The notes under the pieces are model-generated. The model searched no databases, was not told where the DNA came from, and was given only the letters and a program-made list of their open reading frames with translations. This document shows, piece after piece, positions 17,101 through 24,771 of a stretch of DNA of 64,000 nt (position 1 is its first letter; each line of letters begins with the position of its first letter). A program made the position numbers and the translations under genes. The DNA comes from CAMDPA01 sp963825625 (GTDB lineage Bacteria > Pseudomonadota > Alphaproteobacteria > Rhizobiales > Hyphomicrobiaceae), in assembly GCA_963825625.1 (NCBI GenBank), contig CAWGUF010000002.1, positions 1-64,000 of the forward strand, in the 5' to 3' direction.

Positions 17101-18935
17101 GGGACTCGCCTCCTTGGCTTCTTCTTTATAGGTAGAGACAGCCTGATCGGACCGCGCGCCGAAACAGCGTCGACGTCCTTTCCGCGCTGCGTCACTCTGA
17201 TACGGCCTCGATCGGCAAGTCGCCCGGCAACGCGACGGACATCGGACATCAAGTCCTGCCAAGCATCGCCATGTTTCACCTGGGCGCGCGCGACCTCTGA
17301 CGGGCAGATTGTCTTTCCCGATCCGCGTTCGGTGCACAGGCGGATCATCGTTTCGGCGATGTCGTCGCCATCGACGGCTGGCTCGTGTTCTCGTGGTTGT
17401 GATTCAACAGCATCAAGCTTGCCGAGGAAGACCTCGGCGCTTGCAAGTGTCAGGTCGCGCCGCTCATCGGAGAGCCTGTCCCAGGTGCGATACATCTGCG
17501 CCATGCGGGGATTGCCGGCAAGCTGGTCGCGATGACGGTCGAGGAAGGCCCAATAGAGCGCGTTGAACGGGCAGGCGTCGGGCCCGTGAGGCTTCGAAAC
17601 GTCATACCTGCAGCCTGCACAGTGATTGGACATCCGATTGATGTAGGCTCCCGAGGCAACGTAGGGCTTGGAAGCAAGGACGCCGCCGTCGCCGAATTGG
17701 CTCATGCCAAGCGTGTTCGGCAATTCCACCCATTCGAACGCGTCGGCGTAGACGAGCAGGTACCAATCATGCAGGGCCTGCGGTGACACGCCGGCAAGAA
17801 GTGCGAAGTTGCCGGTCAGCATCAGCCGCTGAATATGATGCGCGTAGGCCTCTCGCTTGGTCTGACCGATCGCCGCACGCAGACAGGCCATGTCCGTCTC
17901 CCCGGTCCAGAAGAATTCGGGAACGGGACGCGTATGGCCGAAATAATTCTGTAGGGCATAGTCCGGCATCATCAGCCAATAGATGCCGCGGACGAACTCA
18001 CGCCAGCCGATGATCTGCCGGATGTAGCCCTCGGCGGCGTTGAGCGGCACATCGCCCGCCCGATAAGCGGCCTCGATAAGGTGACACACCTCGAGCGGGT
18101 CGAGCAGGCCGACATTGATGTAGATCGACAGCACCGAGTGGTAGAGGAACGCCTCGCCTTCGAGCATTGCGTCCTGATAATCGCCGAAGCGCGGGAGCGT
18201 GGTCGCAACGAAGTGCGCGAGCGCCTGCTCCGCTTCTTTTCGCGTGACGCCGAACCAGAAGGGATCGAGGTCGCCGAAGTGATCGGCAAACCTATCGGCG
18301 ACGAGAGCCAGCACGTCTTGCGTAATGGCATCCGGCGCAAAACGTAGCGGCCTCGGCATCAGGAGATCGGGTTTTGCTGCCTTGCGATTGTCCCGATCGA
18401 AATTCCACTGTCCTCCGACCGGCTCGCCGGCGTCCATCAACAGGCCGGTCTTGCGGCGCATCTCACGGTAGAAAAATTCCATGCGCAGCTGATTGCGGCC
18501 CTCGGCCCAGGCGGCAAACTCGGACTGAGCGCAAATGAAGCGGTCATCTTCCAGGATATTGACGGGGATGTTGAATTGCTGTTGCCAGCCGCGCATCTCC
18601 TGCAGCACACGCCATTCGCCCGGCGTCGTCACCTCGACCCGCTGGGGCGCATATTGCTCGACGGCGCAACGAACCTCGCTCGTCAAGCTGCTGGAACGGC
18701 CTGTCTGCTCCAGGTCGCGGTAGTCGACCGTCCAGCCTTGCGCGCTCAGCTCCTTCGCAAAGTGCCGCATGCAGGCGAAGATGAACGCGATCTTCTTCTT
18801 GTGATGCCGGACATATGTTGCCTCCGACCACACCTCGCACATCAGCACGACGTCGCGCTTCTTGTCGGCGGTGTTCAACGCCGAGAGCTCCGGGGTGAGC
18901 TGATCACCGAGCACGACAATGAGGCGTCGGGTCAT
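17097..18935 (-). CDS. phrB: Fe-S cluster photolyase/cryptochrome (FeS-BCP) fused to DUF3253
   Basis: A 612-residue protein. Residues 1-505 form a deoxyribodipyrimidine photolyase-related protein of the prokaryotic (6-4) photolyase group: LIVVLGDQLTPELSAL at the start, EGYIRQIIGWREFVRGIYW, and four cluster cysteines at 351, 439, 442 and 455 (MACLRAA, NHCAGC, DACPF). Their spacing matches Agrobacterium PhrB almost exactly. These enzymes use FAD and blue light to repair (6-4) photoproducts and carry one [4Fe-4S] cluster. Residues about 524-601 are a DUF3253 winged-helix-like domain (GKTICPSEVARA, RGPIRL), normally a separate small protein. The ATG at 18935 has GGAGGCTTC upstream and overlaps the DUF2256 stop (ATGA). 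The operon starts at a predicted RpoE promoter. Confidence 0.92.
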   Translation of the reverse strand: MTRRLIVVLGDQLTPELSALNTADKKRDVVLMCEVWSEATYVRHHKKKIAFIFACMRHFAKELSAQGWTVDYRDLEQTGRSSSLTSEVRCAVEQYAPQRVEVTTPGEWRVLQEMRGWQQQFNIPVNILEDDRFICAQSEFAAWAEGRNQLRMEFFYREMRRKTGLLMDAGEPVGGQWNFDRDNRKAAKPDLLMPRPLRFAPDAITQDVLALVADRFADHFGDLDPFWFGVTRKEAEQALAHFVATTLPRFGDYQDAMLEGEAFLYHSVLSIYINVGLLDPLEVCHLIEAAYRAGDVPLNAAEGYIRQIIGWREFVRGIYWLMMPDYALQNYFGHTRPVPEFFWTGETDMACLRAAIGQTKREAYAHHIQRLMLTGNFALLAGVSPQALHDWYLLVYADAFEWVELPNTLGMSQFGDGGVLASKPYVASGAYINRMSNHCAGCRYDVSKPHGPDACPFNALYWAFLDRHRDQLAGNPRMAQMYRTWDRLSDERRDLTLASAEVFLGKLDAVESQPREHEPAVDGDDIAETMIRLCTERGSGKTICPSEVARAQVKHGDAWQDLMSDVRRVAGRLADRGRIRVTQRGKDVDAVSARGPIRLSLPIKKKPRRRVP

Positions 18936-19120
18936 GAAGCCTCCTTCGCGCGGGACGCCTTTCCGCGTCGGCAGCGCTCGGAGCAATAGCGCACGCTTTC
19001 CCAATCGCGCGCCCATTTCTTGCGCCACGTGAACGGGCGCCCACAGGTCGCACACGTCTTATCGCGAAGATCCGCCTTCGCACAAACCCGAGGTGTTTTA
19101 GAAAGAGAGCGTGGGATCAC
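18932..19120 (-). CDS. DUF2256 small zinc-ribbon-like protein
   Basis: A 62-residue protein with the DUF2256 core DKTCATCGRPFTWRKKW, then RYCSERCRRGK. Its two cysteine pairs suggest a zinc ribbon. DUF2256 proteins almost always lie beside an Fe-S photolyase gene, as here, and can be fused to it; their function is unknown. No ATG fits the usual N-terminus. The GTG at 19120 makes a GTGA overlap with the preceding photolyase remnant, and the stop overlaps the phrB start as ATGA, so the gene is coupled at both ends. An ATG at 19168 in the same frame is possible but lacks context. Confidence 0.82.
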   Translation of the reverse strand: MIPRSLSKTPRVCAKADLRDKTCATCGRPFTWRKKWARDWESVRYCSERCRRGKASRAKEAS

Positions 19121-19206
19121 AGGTCGAACTCGAGCGAATTGTGCTGATCGACGAGACGGAAGTCGCACATCAACCAGACGATGCTTCTCAGCTTGGCGTC
19201 TCGCAT
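19117..19206 (-). pseudogene. N-terminal remnant of a class I photolyase/cryptochrome
   Basis: A 29-codon frame starting with ATG as TGATG on the DUF3429 stop and ending in GTGA on the DUF2256 start. Its sequence KLRSIVWLMCDFRLVDQHN matches the start of photolyase N-terminal domains (IVWFRRDLRLADNPAL type). The rest of the ~470-residue gene is gone, apparently by an internal deletion that left both overlap junctions intact. DUF3429 next to a class I photolyase is a common pair in alphaproteobacteria, which supports the reading. Confidence 0.65.
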
Positions 19207-19667
19207 CACGAACGTCCCAACATCGCTGTCGTCAGCAAACAGATGACGACGGCGCCGGTCAGTTGAAGACGGAGTGCCGGATACCAAGCCGGTGCTGTGC
19301 CAGCCCGCGAGGTCCACAGCTCGTAGCCCAACAAGGCCACGAAGGCCGCCGACAATCCGAGCAGGCCCGGCCCTGCGGGCAGGAATGAAAGCCCGAACGC
19401 AACCAACGCCGGCAGCACACTGATGCCGAGCCCCGCTCCGTTAGCACCATCCTGGCTGCCAGCCGCCTGCATGGCCAGTCCCCATTGCGCCCCGCCCATG
19501 AATGACAAGATGATCAAGCCGTACGTGACAAGCACGCGCATGGCGTCACCAGCCGGTAGCACGCCCCCAGTAACTGCCAGCAATGACAGCGCCACGAACG
19601 GCAGGACGCCGAGCCATCCGAGCGCGAAGGCAGAGCGAGGGATTATGGAGGTGGGTCCCATTGGCAT
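19206..19667 (-). CDS. DUF3429 family membrane protein
   Basis: A 153-residue integral membrane protein with five hydrophobic segments, recognised as DUF3429 by topology and motifs (LGWLGVLPFVAL, IILSFMGGAQWGLAM, LVAFGLSFLPAGPGLLGL, ALRLQLTGAVV). Start 19667; a second ATG lies two codons later. It leads a five-gene minus-strand chain in which each gene overlaps the next by a few bases. A predicted RpoE promoter starts about 30 bases upstream. DUF3429 proteins are typical members of RpoE-ChrR regulons, with unknown function. Confidence 0.85.
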   Translation of the reverse strand: MPMGPTSIIPRSAFALGWLGVLPFVALSLLAVTGGVLPAGDAMRVLVTYGLIILSFMGGAQWGLAMQAAGSQDGANGAGLGISVLPALVAFGLSFLPAGPGLLGLSAAFVALLGYELWTSRAGTAPAWYPALRLQLTGAVVICLLTTAMLGRS

Positions 19668-19671
19668 GTAC

Positions 19672-19726
19672 TGATCTCAAAGGTCACCGCTGCCGTTCAA
19701 AACGTCGATAAGTCCCGTCAGGATCA
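19672..19726. promoter_or_regulatory. predicted divergent RpoE promoters sharing a -10 region
   Basis: Plus strand: TGATCT (19672-19677), 18-base spacer ending in CG, TTCAAA (19696-19701), serving the SDR-DUF393 gene. Minus strand: TGATCC (19721-19726), 18-base spacer ending in CG, TTTTGA (19697-19702), serving the DUF3429-photolyase operon. The two -10 elements overlap on the same bases, so one sigma-dependent open complex region serves both directions. Confidence 0.7.
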
Positions 19727-19774
19727 CTGGGGGAGCGCGTTTCTTGCTGCGTCCCCAAGCCTTCTGGAGAAGTC

Positions 19775-21193
19775 GTGACACCACTGACATCATTCGGCGA
19801 ATTGGTTCAAGCGGTCGTGATCGGCGCAAGTGGTGCCATCGGCGGGGCGCTCGTCGATCAACTCGCCGCGGGCGCGAATGTGCACCGCATCCTCGCCTGC
19901 TCACGCACACCCAGCGGCCACGAAAGCAGCAAAGTCGAGCCGCGACCTATCGACATCCTCGATGAACGCAGTATTGAGGCGGCTTTGGCGGACGTTGATC
20001 GCATCGACATAGCCATAGTCGCGACGGGCCGGTTGCATGAGCAGGGCGGGATGCAGCCCGAGAAGTCGTGGCGATCGCTCGAAGCGTCTGCGCTTTTGGA
20101 AAATTTCGGGATCAATGCTGTCGGGCCAGCGCTCGTTGCTAGGCACGTCTTGCCCCGCTTGCCCCGCACCGGAAAGGCCGTGTTCGCTGCCCTTTCAGCT
20201 CGCGTGGGCAGTATCGCTGACAACCGTCTTGGAGGTTGGTATGGCTATCGGGCCTCGAAAGCGGCTCTCAATCAACTGATCCGAACTCTCAGCATCGAGC
20301 TCGCCCGCCAGCGGCCGGATGCCGTTTGTGTCGCGCTGCATCCCGGTACTGTAGACAGCGACCTGTCACGCCCCTTCCAGAGCGGCGTTGACCCCGATCA
20401 GCTGTTCACTGCGACGTCCGCCGCGGAGCATCTCTTGGCCGTCATCGACGCCCTGGATGCGACTCGGCAGTGGGGAGCTGGTTGCCTGGGATGGCAGAAC
20501 GATCCCGCCATGACAATTCCGGCTGTATTGTGCTCAGTCCAATCCGCAATCAGGGTCTCGCGCCAGCGTGCCCGCCAATTGGAGTTAGCGAATTCGGCCG
20601 GCGCCAATCGAGCGACCACCATGATCCGCGGGCGACCAAGCTTCGTTTCCAGTTGGTCTGCTGGTTCTCGAACGTGGGCAGAATTCGATTTCCAGGATGG
20701 CGTGAATCAAGACGCGCCATCCTTCTTTTGCTTGAGGGCTTCGATGGACGCTGAAGGAAAGACGATGACTGTCTATTTCGACGGTGTCTGCCCCCTCTGT
20801 CGCCTAGAAATCTCTCACTACAAGGCGCAAGAGGGAGCAGAAAGCCTTCTCTTCGTTGACGTGACCGATCCGGAAACGGATCTTGGCGACGGCCTTACGC
20901 GAGAAACTGCTCTGGCCCGCTTCCATGTCCGAGATCAACAGGGGGCACTTATCTCCGGCGCCGCTGCCTTTGTCGCGATCTGGGATCAACTGACCGGCTG
21001 GCGGTGGGCAGCACGGGTTGCGCACATGCCGGGAGTGCTAAACGTGCTCGAAGTCGCTTACCGTGCCTTTCTGCACGTCAGACCAATCCTCGCACGCCTC
21101 ATCGCTTGCCGATCGCGCAGTGACCAAGCGGTGGTCAGCCCAGCTTCCAAGGCAGAAAGGTTATTACATCGTCGCAGGGTCCGCGATGCCTGA
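19775..21193 (+). CDS. short-chain dehydrogenase joined in frame to a DUF393 thiol-disulfide protein
   Basis: One 472-residue frame. Residues about 10-250 are a C-factor-like SDR: VVIGASGAIGGALVDQL nucleotide motif, then YGYRASKAALNQ with the Tyr-Lys catalytic pair, and HPGTVDSDLSRPF. Residues about 331-450 are a DUF393 (DCC) domain starting MTVYFDGVCPLCRLEISHYK with the redox CxxC. Between them lie some 80 residues of unordered, low-similarity sequence. Start is GTG at 19775 with GGAGAA upstream. The DUF393 part has its own start at 20765 with GAAGGAAAG upstream, so the frame may be two normally separate genes whose intervening stop has been lost, or two proteins made from one message. A predicted RpoE promoter lies 75 bases upstream. 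Confidence 0.82.
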   Translation: MTPLTSFGELVQAVVIGASGAIGGALVDQLAAGANVHRILACSRTPSGHESSKVEPRPIDILDERSIEAALADVDRIDIAIVATGRLHEQGGMQPEKSWRSLEASALLENFGINAVGPALVARHVLPRLPRTGKAVFAALSARVGSIADNRLGGWYGYRASKAALNQLIRTLSIELARQRPDAVCVALHPGTVDSDLSRPFQSGVDPDQLFTATSAAEHLLAVIDALDATRQWGAGCLGWQNDPAMTIPAVLCSVQSAIRVSRQRARQLELANSAGANRATTMIRGRPSFVSSWSAGSRTWAEFDFQDGVNQDAPSFFCLRASMDAEGKTMTVYFDGVCPLCRLEISHYKAQEGAESLLFVDVTDPETDLGDGLTRETALARFHVRDQQGALISGAAAFVAIWDQLTGWRWAARVAHMPGVLNVLEVAYRAFLHVRPILARLIACRSRSDQAVVSPASKAERLLHRRRVRDA

Positions 21194-21327
21194 TTCGGCG
21201 GGAATGATTGAGGCATTGTCGAGCGCGCAGGGTCCATACCGATGGTCGCGCTTCGCTCGCGCCTGATTACGACCGAACTGACTTGCGTGCGAACCCCGTA
21301 ATGTCAGGACAGCGAGGCTGGTTCGGG

Positions 21328-21593
21328 ATGCTAAACAAAGACGTCATTCGTCAATCGTCGGTCTTGCGTAGCACAGCAGATCCCGCCGAGATCGAGCGCT
21401 TCAACGTGCTGGCCGAAGAATGGTGAAGACGGACGGAAAATTCCACGTCGTACACGCTTTCAATGCCGCACGTGTGGCCCCTGTACAGGATGCATGGCGG
21501 GCGCTGAGCCGAACGACTTCCGAAGACGCGGCGCTCCTTGAACTGCAGGCCACTCCTGACTGTATGGCGCATGCCAACTTGATCCAACGGTAA
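21328..21593 (+). pseudogene. ubiG-like methyltransferase N-terminal remnant
   Basis: From ATG 21328 the frame reads RSTADPAEIERFNVLAEEW and stops. One frame over it continues TDGKFHVVHAFNAARVAPV and then QDAWRALSR. These are the two consecutive N-terminal blocks of UbiG (the EEWWDPxGKFxPLHxxNPxR region), so a frameshift lies at the EEW codon. Similarity ends near 21593; the SAM-binding domain is missing. The Dps promoter starts inside the end of this remnant. Confidence 0.65.
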
Positions 21594-21609
21594 AGCCGCA
21601 CCGTTAGGT
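21580..21609 (+). promoter_or_regulatory. predicted RpoE promoter of dps
   Basis: Plus strand TGATCC (21580-21585), 18-base spacer ending in CG, then TTAGGT (21604-21609), about 80 bases before the dps ATG. Confidence 0.65.
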
Positions 21610-21688
21610 AGGTAGCTAGTGAACAGCGCTGACTAGAAAAAAGAGTTCGACATCTTGTCGCCGTCACGCTGACGAGAAGAGGTTTGAG

Positions 21689-22174
21689 ATGGCACACGCG
21701 ATGGCTTTACAGGTCGAGAATGGGCTTTCCCAAGAGGCCCGCGAAAACATGGTTCTACAGTTGTCTGGAATTTTGGATGACGTGTACTCCCTTATGATCA
21801 GGACGCACGTATACCACTGGAATGTCGAGGGTTCATTGTTCGAGCCCATTCACAAGATGACAGAGGCTCAGTACACGCGTCTCTTCGCCAACGTCGACGA
21901 GTTGGCCGAGCGAATTCGTGCTCTCGACGGGAAGCCGGCAGTCAACGTCAACGTTTTCCCATCCGGCGTCGCAAACCTTTCTGAAAGCCAAACTGCTGAG
22001 TCGATGCTTGTCGATTTGCTTTGTCAGCATGAAACTGTTGTCCGGCACATGCGCAGTGCCGTGACCGCGGCGGACGAAGTGTCCGATGTGGTAACCGCAG
22101 ACATGCTGACAGGTATGATGGCGCAGCATGAAAAGGACGCATGGATGCTTCGAGCCATGCTCAAGCGGTGTTAG
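21689..22174 (+). CDS. dps: Dps family DNA-protecting ferritin-like protein
   Basis: A 161-residue four-helix Dps/ferritin-like protein. The ferroxidase site region THVYHWNVEGSLFEPIHKM (His and Glu of one subunit) and the NVDELAERIRALDGKP helix (Asp/Glu of the partner) are both present. Dps oxidises iron(II) with peroxide inside a 12-mer and thereby prevents hydroxyl radical formation. The length is normal. A start with a purine-rich leader (AAGAGGTTTGAG) is used. The predicted RpoE promoter upstream places it in the photo-oxidative response. It may be co-transcribed with the small membrane protein 130 bases downstream. Confidence 0.92.
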   Translation: MAHAMALQVENGLSQEARENMVLQLSGILDDVYSLMIRTHVYHWNVEGSLFEPIHKMTEAQYTRLFANVDELAERIRALDGKPAVNVNVFPSGVANLSESQTAESMLVDLLCQHETVVRHMRSAVTAADEVSDVVTADMLTGMMAQHEKDAWMLRAMLKRC

Positions 22175-22305
22175 GGGGGCGCATTGCTCGACCAACCAGA
22201 TGGAAGCGTGAGAAACAACATCTTCATCATACCAACCGACAGTCTGCGACGCCAATCTCAATGCAATTGGCATTTAGCTGTATTGTCAAGAAAGGAGTAA
22301 AGGCC

Positions 22306-22602
22306 ATGAGCCGTTTTGTGGTATTCGCGTGGAACTACATCTTCGATCATGAGGTCAGTCCGCTCCGTCACATCCCGGATATTGGGACGAGGCACATGAT
22401 CCTACAGATCTTAGGATGGATGTGGGCGGTTGCGTTTTCCCTAGCCATCGGGAACTACGTAGTCCTCGGCTTCAGCCTGATCGGACATGCGTTTTTGATC
22501 GCTGCTGCTGCCATTACGGTGGCAACCTATACAGCTGCGGCGACCAAACCGTCGATGTTTGTCACTGGTCTTGGTCGGCGCCACGATGGTGAGCATGAAT
22601 GA
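22306..22602 (+). CDS. small membrane protein of unknown function
   Basis: A 98-residue protein: a short hydrophilic start (SRFVVFAWNYIFDHEVSPL), then two long hydrophobic helices (MWAVAFSLAIGNYVVLGF and FLIAAAAITVATYTAAA) and a charged tail (GRRHDGEHE). AAAGGAG lies about 10 bases before the ATG at 22306. An open frame reaches back to 22141 without a ribosome site. I do not recognise the family. It follows dps on the same strand. Confidence 0.7.
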   Translation: MSRFVVFAWNYIFDHEVSPLRHIPDIGTRHMILQILGWMWAVAFSLAIGNYVVLGFSLIGHAFLIAAAAITVATYTAAATKPSMFVTGLGRRHDGEHE

Positions 22603-22796
22603 AGGCAGATCGTCTTGCGTGCGACGCGGCGGTTGTAGATCTGCCGGCATCGACGTATTGAAGATTTTTCCCGAAGCGTTGGTTAGATACAAACGCTTCG
22701 GGCCTATTTGATATGCGAGCGTAAATCCCCTCGGCAAGTTGGCTCATGCTCCGCAGACGGTGACGTCGAGATTTAAAGAGAAGTTGCCTTGATGTT

Positions 22797-23168
22797 TCAC
22801 GACACCGGATTCTGTGCCCCCACAAAATACTCGAGCCCACCGGCATCGTTGAAGACCGGTCTGATTCTCAGGCGGTTGACAAAGGACGTGCCATCTTTTC
22901 GGTAATTCAATATATCGATCGTAAACCGCGTCCGCGCCTTCAGCGCCGAACGGATCGCTTGCACTGCGTTGGGGTCCGTATCGGGCCCTTGCAGAAACCG
23001 ACAATTCCTACCGATCGCTTCCGCAGCAGTGTAACCGGTCTGCTTCTCAAACTCCTCGCTTACGAAGATCATAGGGTTATCGGGCTTATTGGGATCAGTG
23101 AACACGACGCTCATCTCAATCTCGTCTTCATCGAGCAGTTCGGGGAACTCTTGCTCACGCTTTGTCAT
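22797..23168 (-). CDS. short LOV-domain blue-light photoreceptor
   Basis: A 123-residue protein that is essentially one LOV (PAS) domain. The flavin-binding core GRNCRFLQGPDTD carries the photoactive Cys56, and the remaining flavin contacts Asn88, Asn98 and Gln119 are in place (LNYRKDGTSFVNRLRIRPV, FVGAQNPVS). Blue light would form a Cys-FMN adduct. There is no kinase, DNA-binding or GGDEF output domain, so it belongs to the short-LOV class that signals by dimer change or acts as a flavin protein. N-terminal acidic residues (LLDEDEIEM) probably form the N-cap. A TGATCC-N18-TTTACC promoter lies 135 bases upstream, linking light sensing to the RpoE regulon. Confidence 0.93.
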   Translation of the reverse strand: MTKREQEFPELLDEDEIEMSVVFTDPNKPDNPMIFVSEEFEKQTGYTAAEAIGRNCRFLQGPDTDPNAVQAIRSALKARTRFTIDILNYRKDGTSFVNRLRIRPVFNDAGGLEYFVGAQNPVS

Positions 23169-23866
23169 GCGATAGATTCCTTCCTCTTGGGACGGGAGGT
23201 CATGGTCATATGGGCGCCGGACATATCGCCTGCGGGCCTCCGCCGCTCACGTCGCTGAGGACAGCCGCATCCATGGGGAAAGACCAATCGGATGGTACGT
23301 AGCGGTAAACCTGCTGGCAATGTTGCAGGATCAAGGTCCCACTGGCTACGTTGCATTGCAACGATAGTTCACGCGTCTAACGGCGCCGATATGTTACTCA
23401 ATAGACACGCTGACACTGATCGTCCGCCAGCAGAATGCGGCACTAATGGCCCATCACGACATTGCCCCGTCTTCCGCTCTTTGGGACACCTCTGCCATCA
23501 GCCTGAGCACACGACAAGGCCGCCTGCACCTCCTGGCCAATGGCAGCAATCTCCGCATCTCGACCGGCCGTCTCGTGCAAAGCTAGCACAGGCTAAACGG
23601 TCGCATCGGGTCAAGAACCGAGATCGCGGCCATCTCTGCTCGACCCCTGACAGCAGACGCACCCTGACCGGCTGTGCGACATCCGTCACCGGCGCGGTGT
23701 CCTGTTCGGCGCAGGTGGATCGGGCACACCACAACTGATCGACATGACATTGATGTGCGTTGCACCAGCACCGGAGCTGCTCCGCGCCGCCTTACACAGT
23801 TTGGTGGTCAGTGCGCGGCGCACACCTTGAGGCAAACGAGTAACCGGTTGGTGGGTGCCCCTCGTA
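23169..23866. other. gene-free stretch upstream of the LOV gene
   Basis: About 700 bases. The first 170 hold the LOV leader and promoter. The rest has open frames on both strands that overlap each other and show no family pattern; it may be decayed sequence. Confidence 0.4.
23304..23333 (-). promoter_or_regulatory. predicted RpoE promoter of the LOV gene
   Basis: Minus strand TGATCC (23328-23333), 18-base spacer ending in GG rather than CG, then TTTACC (23304-23309). The leader to the LOV ATG is about 135 bases. Confidence 0.55.
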
Positions 23867-24361
23867 TCATCTTGCCGCCCTGAGTGTGAGACCAGAGACA
23901 CCGACTGCAAGATTGAGGCCCGTCTGGCCCTGGATACTGACCGGCTGGAGGGCGACCGATTTGTTTGAGCCGCCCACGAGCACGTTAGCGCCGCCACCCA
24001 CGCCGACAGAGGCATCGGCGGACACGCCTGCGTACTGACCGGCCAGAGCGCCTGCAGGGAGTTCAGACGTAGCGAACAAAACAGTCCAGATCATTGTGGA
24101 TGCGCCCTTTACGCCGACATCCAGCCCGATCTTGGTGATGGTGCCCGAATAAACCTGTGAAGGTTTTTTGCCAGTCGGTTTGAAGGTGCAGTCCAGCGAT
24201 TGCGTTGACCCCAGGATCAGGCCAACAGAGCCTTTTCCCTTGCATACTAACGTGCCAGCAACGGCCTCTGCTTCTTGAGCCGATACCGAAGGTGGCGAGA
24301 TGAGTATGCAGACGGCTCCAATAGCCGAGATGATTGCGATGGAGTGATGGCTGAACATCAT
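23867..24361 (-). CDS. DUF992 family exported protein
   Basis: A 164-residue protein with a signal peptide (SIAIISAIGAVCILISPPSV, cut near VSA) and a DUF992 domain: GTLVCKGKGSVGLILGSTQ, LDCTFKPTG, YSGTITKIGLDVGV, LAGQYAGVSADASVGVG and the C-terminal LQPVSIQGQTGLNLAVGV. DUF992 proteins are abundant periplasmic proteins of Hyphomicrobiales with unknown function; the two cysteines likely form a disulfide. A weak TGATCC-N18-TCAGCA site on the same strand lies about 150 bases upstream. Confidence 0.88.
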   Translation of the reverse strand: MMFSHHSIAIISAIGAVCILISPPSVSAQEAEAVAGTLVCKGKGSVGLILGSTQSLDCTFKPTGKKPSQVYSGTITKIGLDVGVKGASTMIWTVLFATSELPAGALAGQYAGVSADASVGVGGGANVLVGGSNKSVALQPVSIQGQTGLNLAVGVSGLTLRAAR

Positions 24362-24509
24362 TAGCTATCCCTTTAAGCGCTACTGCCACCTGTGGCATTG
24401 GTGCCGAGGTGCGCAGTGAAATTCGTTTTCAGTCTGGCATTGACAGCCTGCCCCGTCCAGGATTGATGGCGCATGAGGATTTGCCCAGTCGGCTCTTCGC
24501 CAAAAACTC

Positions 24510-24539
24510 TGCTGACGTATCAATTTGCATCTTGGATCA
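24510..24539 (-). promoter_or_regulatory. weak candidate RpoE promoter before DUF992
   Basis: Minus strand TGATCC (24534-24539), 18-base spacer ending in CG, then TCAGCA (24510-24515). The -10 departs from TT, so this is the least certain of the set. Confidence 0.35.
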
Positions 24540-24771
24540 AAGCCGATGCTCATTACGCGATGGCAATTGGGGGCGATTGGCTCGGTATCACGTACAGCTG
24601 CGCCGCTGACTCCCCAAGAACCGGCGGTTCCTGTCGGAGGTCATACGTCGGCGCTATGGTCGGGATCGTCCGGGAGAACCCTCGCGGACATCGGGTACGG
24701 CGCTAGATTTTACAAATCGGCTCAGCATTCTTGAAATGGCGGCATGGTTATCACTTGGGCACGCATAGGCG

